Under the pieces are notes generated by a model. That model made no database searches, was not told the DNA's origin, and was given only the letters and a program-made list of their open reading frames with translations. Of a DNA stretch of 9,217 bases, positions 6,036 to 9,217 are shown piece by piece. The position numbers and the translations under genes are program-made. This DNA is from Bacillota bacterium (lineage in GTDB: Bacteria; Bacillota; Bacilli; Alicyclobacillales; SLC66): the NCBI GenBank assembly GCA_021821225.1, contig JAKACR010000101.1, positions 1-9,217 on the forward strand, written 5' to 3'. The first letter of the stretch is position 1. Every line of letters starts with the position of its first letter.

Positions 6036-6887
6036 ATGCATCCAAAGCTGCGACAATTATCGGATTCTATGCGCGTATTCCAGACCAGCTATCCGGAGGA
6101 CACCTGCCTGGTGATCACCGATAAGGAACAGGTGATCGACTATCTGCCCGGTCAGACGATTGATCTCCACCTCGCGATCGGCACAAGAATTGACCAGATG
6201 CGCGGTACGGTGACCGAAAAGACGCTGGAAAACGATGTGCGCCTGCAGGAGGAGCGCGGACCGGAACGCTACGGCTTCTCCTACATCGCGACCTCCGTTC
6301 CCGTGCACGATGACGACGGCGCCCTGATCGGCGCGCTCGCCGCCGTGACCTCCACAAGCCGCAGCGATTCGTTGCGCACAAGCGCAACCGATCTGGCCGC
6401 CCTGGTCGAACAGCTTTCACAGGCCACCGACGAGATCGCGAACGGATCGCTGCAGATCGCTGAAAACGCGCTCTCCTCCTCGGCGCTCTCCGGCGCGATG
6501 GAGACGGGCATCAGCCAGGTGAACGAGATTATTCAGTTCGTCGAGGAAGTCGCCACCCGTTCCAACCTGCTCGGCTTAAACGCCGCGATCGAAGCTGCCA
6601 GGGCGGGCGAAGGCGGCCGCGGCTTCGCCGTTCTCGCGGAAGAGATCCGCAAGATGGCGGACCAAAGCAAGAAGGCGGCAAAAGACATCAAGAAACAGCT
6701 GGAAGCGATCGCGACGGGGGTTCACGAATTGAACCGCGCAGCGCAGGAGATTGCGGCGACGACACAGCAGCATTCCGCAGGAGTGCAGGAACTGAAGGCG
6801 CTCTACTCGCACATGGCGGGTATGGCGGAAAAACTGTCGGGCGACGCCGACTTTGCCCGGAAGGATGCGGTTGCGGCCGAGCAGTGA
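6036..6887 (+). CDS. Soluble methyl-accepting chemotaxis protein (YfmS-like)
   Basis: A 283-residue cytoplasmic chemoreceptor. Such proteins sense an internal signal and control CheA through CheW. Residues 1-115 form a small sensor domain ([16 protein letters not shown] through [20 protein letters not shown]), like the alpha/beta sensor of Bacillota soluble receptors. Residues 116-265 form the antiparallel signalling coiled coil, with the hairpin tip [20 protein letters not shown] at 176-195 and then [13 protein letters not shown]. There are no transmembrane helices or HAMP domain. The length is close to B. subtilis YfmS. The ATG at 6036 follows AGGGGAG with a somewhat long 12-nt spacer. An earlier in-frame ATG at 6003 has a Shine-Dalgarno only 2 nt away and sits almost at the predicted RNA start. 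No other chemotaxis gene is nearby. It converges on glnS, with 26 bp between their stop codons and no obvious terminator. Confidence 0.9.
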   Translation: MHPKLRQLSDSMRVFQTSYPEDTCLVITDKEQVIDYLPGQTIDLHLAIGTRIDQMRGTVTEKTLENDVRLQEERGPERYGFSYIATSVPVHDDDGALIGALAAVTSTSRSDSLRTSATDLAALVEQLSQATDEIANGSLQIAENALSSSALSGAMETGISQVNEIIQFVEEVATRSNLLGLNAAIEAARAGEGGRGFAVLAEEIRKMADQSKKAAKDIKKQLEAIATGVHELNRAAQEIAATTQQHSAGVQELKALYSHMAGMAEKLSGDADFARKDAVAAEQ

Positions 6888-6913
6888 GAAACCGGATTCC
6901 GACTGTAGTTTTG

Positions 6914-8560
6914 TCACACTTCGAACGAACTTTTGAGTGACACCACACGGTTGAACACCAGTTGTCCAGGGGCCGAGTGTTCCGGATCAACGCTGAAGTA
7001 CCCATGCCGGAAGAACTGGAACCGCTCGAACGCGCGCGCGTCCGCGAGACCGGGTTCCACGAAGCCGCGCAGGGTTTCGCGGGATTGCGCGTTGACCCGC
7101 TGCAAAAAGGCGTCGCCTTCCTCTTGCGTTTCGCCTCCAAACAGCGGCTCATAGAGCCGGAACTCGGCGGGGACCGCGTGCGCCGCCTCCACCCAATGGA
7201 TCGTGCCTTTCACCTTCCTCCCCGCAAACCCGGACCCACTCTTCGTTGCCGGATCGTATGTGCAGCGTAGTTCGACGACATTTCCCGCGCCGTCCTTGAC
7301 AGCCTCGCGACAGCGGAGGAAGTAGGCGTGTTTCAGCCGCACCTCGTTGCCCGGATGCAGACGATGGTACTTCGGCGCGGGGATTTCCATAAAATCATCA
7401 CGTTCAATGTAGAGTACGCGCGAGAAAGGGATCCTTCTGCCGCCCAGGTCCGGATTTTCCGCGTTGTTCTCCGCATCCAGCCACTCCGTCCCGCTCTCCG
7501 GATAATTTTCAATCACGACGCGCAGCGGGCGCAGGACGGCCATGGTGCGAGGCGCCTTGTGCTTGAGATCCTCACGGATGAAGTGGTCCAGCATCCGCCC
7601 GTCCACCGTACTGTTGCTTTTGGCGACTCCGATCTCACGTGCAAACGCCCGCAACGACTCCGGCGTCACACCCTTGCGCCGCATGCCGGCGATCGTCGGC
7701 AGGCGCGGGTCGTCCCAGCCGTCGACGATGCCTTCATCGACCAGCAGCTTGAGCTTGCGTTTGCTCATGACGGTGTCCGTCATGTCGAGACGGGCGAACT
7801 CATACTGGCGCGGCGTATGGGACGCCCCGCATTCGCGCACCACCCAGTCGTAAAGCGGGCGGTGGTCGGCGAATTCCAGCGTGCAGACCGAATGCGTGAC
7901 GCGCTCGATCACATCCTCCAGCGGATGGGCGAAATCGTACATGGGGTAGATCGGCCACGCGTCGCCTGTCCGATGATGGCTCACGTGTGAAATGCGGTAC
8001 AGGACCGGATCGCGCAGATTGAGATTGGGCGAAGCCATGTCGATGCGGGCGCGCAGGACCTTCGTCCCGTCAGCAAACTCGCCGTTTCTCATCCGTTGGA
8101 ACAGATCCAGGTTTTCTTCGACGCTCCGATTGCGAAACGGACTCTCCTGCCCCGGCGTGGTGAGCGTGCCGCGCGTCTCGCGGATCTGGTCGGCCGTCAA
8201 CTCGCAGACGTACGCCCTGCCCCTGCGGATCAGAAGGAGCGCATACTCGTACATCTGCTGAAAGTAATCCGACGCAAAGTGCATCTCGTCCCAGGAAAAC
8301 CCCAACCAACGAACGTCTTGCTCGATCGCCTCGACATACTCCCTGCTCTCCTTGAGCGGATTGGTGTCGTCAAAGCGCAGGTGTGTGCGCCCCCCGACCT
8401 CGGCCGCCAATTCGAAATTGAGACAGATCGCCTTCACATGGCCGATGTGCAGATAGCCGTTCGGTTCGGGTGGGAAGCGCGTCACCACCTCCGTCACCCG
8501 CCCGGAGAGCAGGTCCTCCTGGACAATATTTTTGATGAAATTCCCACTGGAAGTCGCCAC
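6914..8560 (-). CDS. glnS: Glutamine--tRNA ligase (GlnRS)
   Basis: A class I aminoacyl-tRNA synthetase that charges tRNA-Gln directly with glutamine. From the GTG at 8560 the protein has 548 residues, near the 554 of E. coli Gln[13 protein letters not shown] opens the conserved part. The ATP-binding HIGH motif is at 38-41 ([12 protein letters not shown]), and the KMSKS counterpart is [26 protein letters not shown] and the following THSVCTLEF are GlnRS-specific, separating it from GluRS. The C-terminal anticodon-binding barrels are complete, ending [15 protein letters not shown]. The start is uncertain: in-frame candidates are TTG 8569 (after GGTGATC), GTG 8560, GTG 8578, ATG 8644 and ATG 8659. 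The last two lie upstream of the predicted transcription start and have no ribosome site, so the true start is probably 8560-8578. Many Bacillota lack GlnRS and use GatCAB. Confidence 0.95.
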   Translation of the reverse strand: MATSSGNFIKNIVQEDLLSGRVTEVVTRFPPEPNGYLHIGHVKAICLNFELAAEVGGRTHLRFDDTNPLKESREYVEAIEQDVRWLGFSWDEMHFASDYFQQMYEYALLLIRRGRAYVCELTADQIRETRGTLTTPGQESPFRNRSVEENLDLFQRMRNGEFADGTKVLRARIDMASPNLNLRDPVLYRISHVSHHRTGDAWPIYPMYDFAHPLEDVIERVTHSVCTLEFADHRPLYDWVVRECGASHTPRQYEFARLDMTDTVMSKRKLKLLVDEGIVDGWDDPRLPTIAGMRRKGVTPESLRAFAREIGVAKSNSTVDGRMLDHFIREDLKHKAPRTMAVLRPLRVVIENYPESGTEWLDAENNAENPDLGGRRIPFSRVLYIERDDFMEIPAPKYHRLHPGNEVRLKHAYFLRCREAVKDGAGNVVELRCTYDPATKSGSGFAGRKVKGTIHWVEAAHAVPAEFRLYEPLFGGETQEEGDAFLQRVNAQSRETLRGFVEPGLADARAFERFQFFRHGYFSVDPEHSAPGQLVFNRVVSLKSSFEV

Positions 8561-8587
8561 CAGTTCCAACTCGATCACCCATTGTGA

Positions 8588-8625
8588 CAGGCGGACCCAT
8601 GCCCGGTCTCCGGTTGGTCCGCCTG
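8588..8625 (-). promoter_or_regulatory. Leader hairpin of glnS
   Basis: CAGGCGGACC (8588-8597) pairs perfectly with GGTCCGCCTG (8616-8625). Inside it, CCGG (8603-8606) pairs with CCGG (8610-8613) around TCT. In the glnS RNA this GC-rich stem would end about 10-28 nt before the likely start codon, so it may modulate initiation. No U tract follows on the glnS strand, and the conserved T-box antiterminator motif is absent. Confidence 0.5.
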
Positions 8626-8642
8626 AACGATATTTTGTTGTC

Positions 8643-8672
8643 ATTAAACCACGCCGCATACAAACGAGGCAA
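8643..8672 (-). promoter_or_regulatory. Putative extended -10 promoter of glnS
   Basis: On the minus strand TTGCCT (8667-8672) and TTTAAT (8643-8648) are 18 nt apart, with TGG immediately before the -10 forming a TGn extension. It lies in the gap after the tag stop codon. The predicted RNA start is near 8637, giving a leader of about 70-80 nt that contains the hairpin. Confidence 0.45.
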
Positions 8673-8686
8673 ATCTGCGCCCGCCG

Positions 8687-9217
8687 TCATCCGGATGAGC
8701 ACACGCCGCAAAGCTCCGCATGCCGAAAGCACGATATCAGATGATCCATGACCATCCCGGTCGCCTGCATGTGCGCATAGCAGACGGTCGGTCCCACAAA
8801 CGTGAAACCGCGCCGCTTCATGTCCTCACTCATGGCGATCGACTGTTCCGTCACGGCCGGCACGTCCGCCAGAGCCGGCCAATGGTTCACAAGCGGCCGA
8901 TCATCGACAAAGCGCCACATGTACTCGGAAAACGTGCCGAACTCCTCGCGCACCCGCAAAAAGGCCCGGGCATTCCCGACGGTCGCGAGAATCTTGCGCC
9001 GATTGCGGACGATTCCCCGGTCATTCAACAGGCGAAACACATCCACATCCGTATAATCCGCCACTTTTTCGGCGTCAAAACCGGCAAACGCCGCCCGGTA
9101 GCGCTCGCGCTTTTTCAGGATCGTATACCAGCTCAACCCGGCCTGAGCGGTTTCCAGCACCAGAAATTCAAACAATCTTCTGTCGTCCCGTACGGGAACG
9201 CCCCATTCTTCATCGTG
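8687..9217 (-). CDS. tag: DNA-3-methyladenine glycosylase I, 5' end missing
   Basis: Tag removes 3-methyladenine from alkylated DNA as the first step of base excision repair. The frame is open to the right edge. The visible 176 residues start at HDEEWGVPVRDDRRLFEF, so about 16 N-terminal residues, including the first zinc cysteine, are outside. LVLETAQAGLSWYTILKKR contains the catalytic-site Glu and the QAGLSW signature. GIVRNRRKILATVGNARAF and KRRGFTFVGPTVCYAHMQA match the helix-hairpin-helix and base-pocket regions. DHLISC holds the C-terminal His and Cys zinc ligands, and the first visible His is the other histidine ligand. The stop at 8687 is followed by the glnS promoter, so the two genes are in line but probably separately transcribed. 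The frame is intact. Confidence 0.95.
   Translation of the reverse strand, partial: HDEEWGVPVRDDRRLFEFLVLETAQAGLSWYTILKKRERYRAAFAGFDAEKVADYTDVDVFRLLNDRGIVRNRRKILATVGNARAFLRVREEFGTFSEYMWRFVDDRPLVNHWPALADVPAVTEQSIAMSEDMKRRGFTFVGPTVCYAHMQATGMVMDHLISCFRHAELCGVCSSG

Noticed and set aside
7328..7990. 220-codon plus-strand open frame opposite glnS
   Set aside because: It is antisense to the conserved GlnRS catalytic region, whose motifs are intact.
8561..8659. N-terminal extension of GlnRS starting at ATG 8644 or 8659
   Set aside because: The extra residues do not resemble GlnRS, there is no ribosome site, and the putative promoter and leader hairpin lie inside this stretch.
8560..8672. T-box riboswitch upstream of glnS
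   Set aside because: The leader is short and lacks the conserved antiterminator bulge sequence and a terminator with a U tract.

Overview
The window reads as Bacillota chromosomal DNA, GC-rich by eye, carrying ordinary housekeeping and accessory genes and no intact mobile element. The evidence for Bacillota is an IspH and a menaquinone-type SdhB that resemble Bacillus proteins, GTG starts behind good Shine-Dalgarno sequences, sigma-A-like promoters and a YfmS-like soluble chemoreceptor. The GC content and the presence of GlnRS fit a lineage near Alicyclobacillaceae or Paenibacillaceae, but that placement is only an inference.

Layout, left to right: the 3' part of ispH (+, cut by the window edge); a convergent sdhB (-) standing alone without sdhA or sdhC; a divergent small gene of unknown function (+, 1846-2103); a gap of about 165 bp with two strong hairpins; an Eis-like GNAT acetyltransferase (-); a ROK-family sugar repressor broken by three single-base frameshifts (-); a VIT/CCC1-type Fe/Mn transporter (-); a 360-bp gap; a soluble methyl-accepting chemoreceptor (+); a convergent glnS (-); and the 3' portion of tag, 3-methyladenine DNA glycosylase I (-, cut by the right edge).

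The genes do not form one pathway. Most look like single transcription units with their own promoters or leaders. Candidate promoters are visible before sdhB, the ROK pseudogene, the chemoreceptor and glnS. The glnS promoter and leader hairpin argue that translation starts well inside the longest open frame.

The more unusual content is non-coding. (1) A nested 73-nt inverted-repeat structure is followed by a perfect 16-bp hairpin in the gap after the small unknown gene. (2) An imperfect 37-bp repeat (29 of 37 identical) occurs in both of the window's first two convergent gaps, once beside sdhB and once as the left part of that structure. (3) A repeat of about 28 bp sits just upstream of the GNAT and VIT genes at nearly the same distance from each start, flanking the segment that holds the ROK pseudogene and the VIT gene. 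(4) All three ROK frameshifts can be explained by loss of one base from short homopolymers. I found no clear new defence or metabolic system. The structured repeats are the best candidates for something undescribed.
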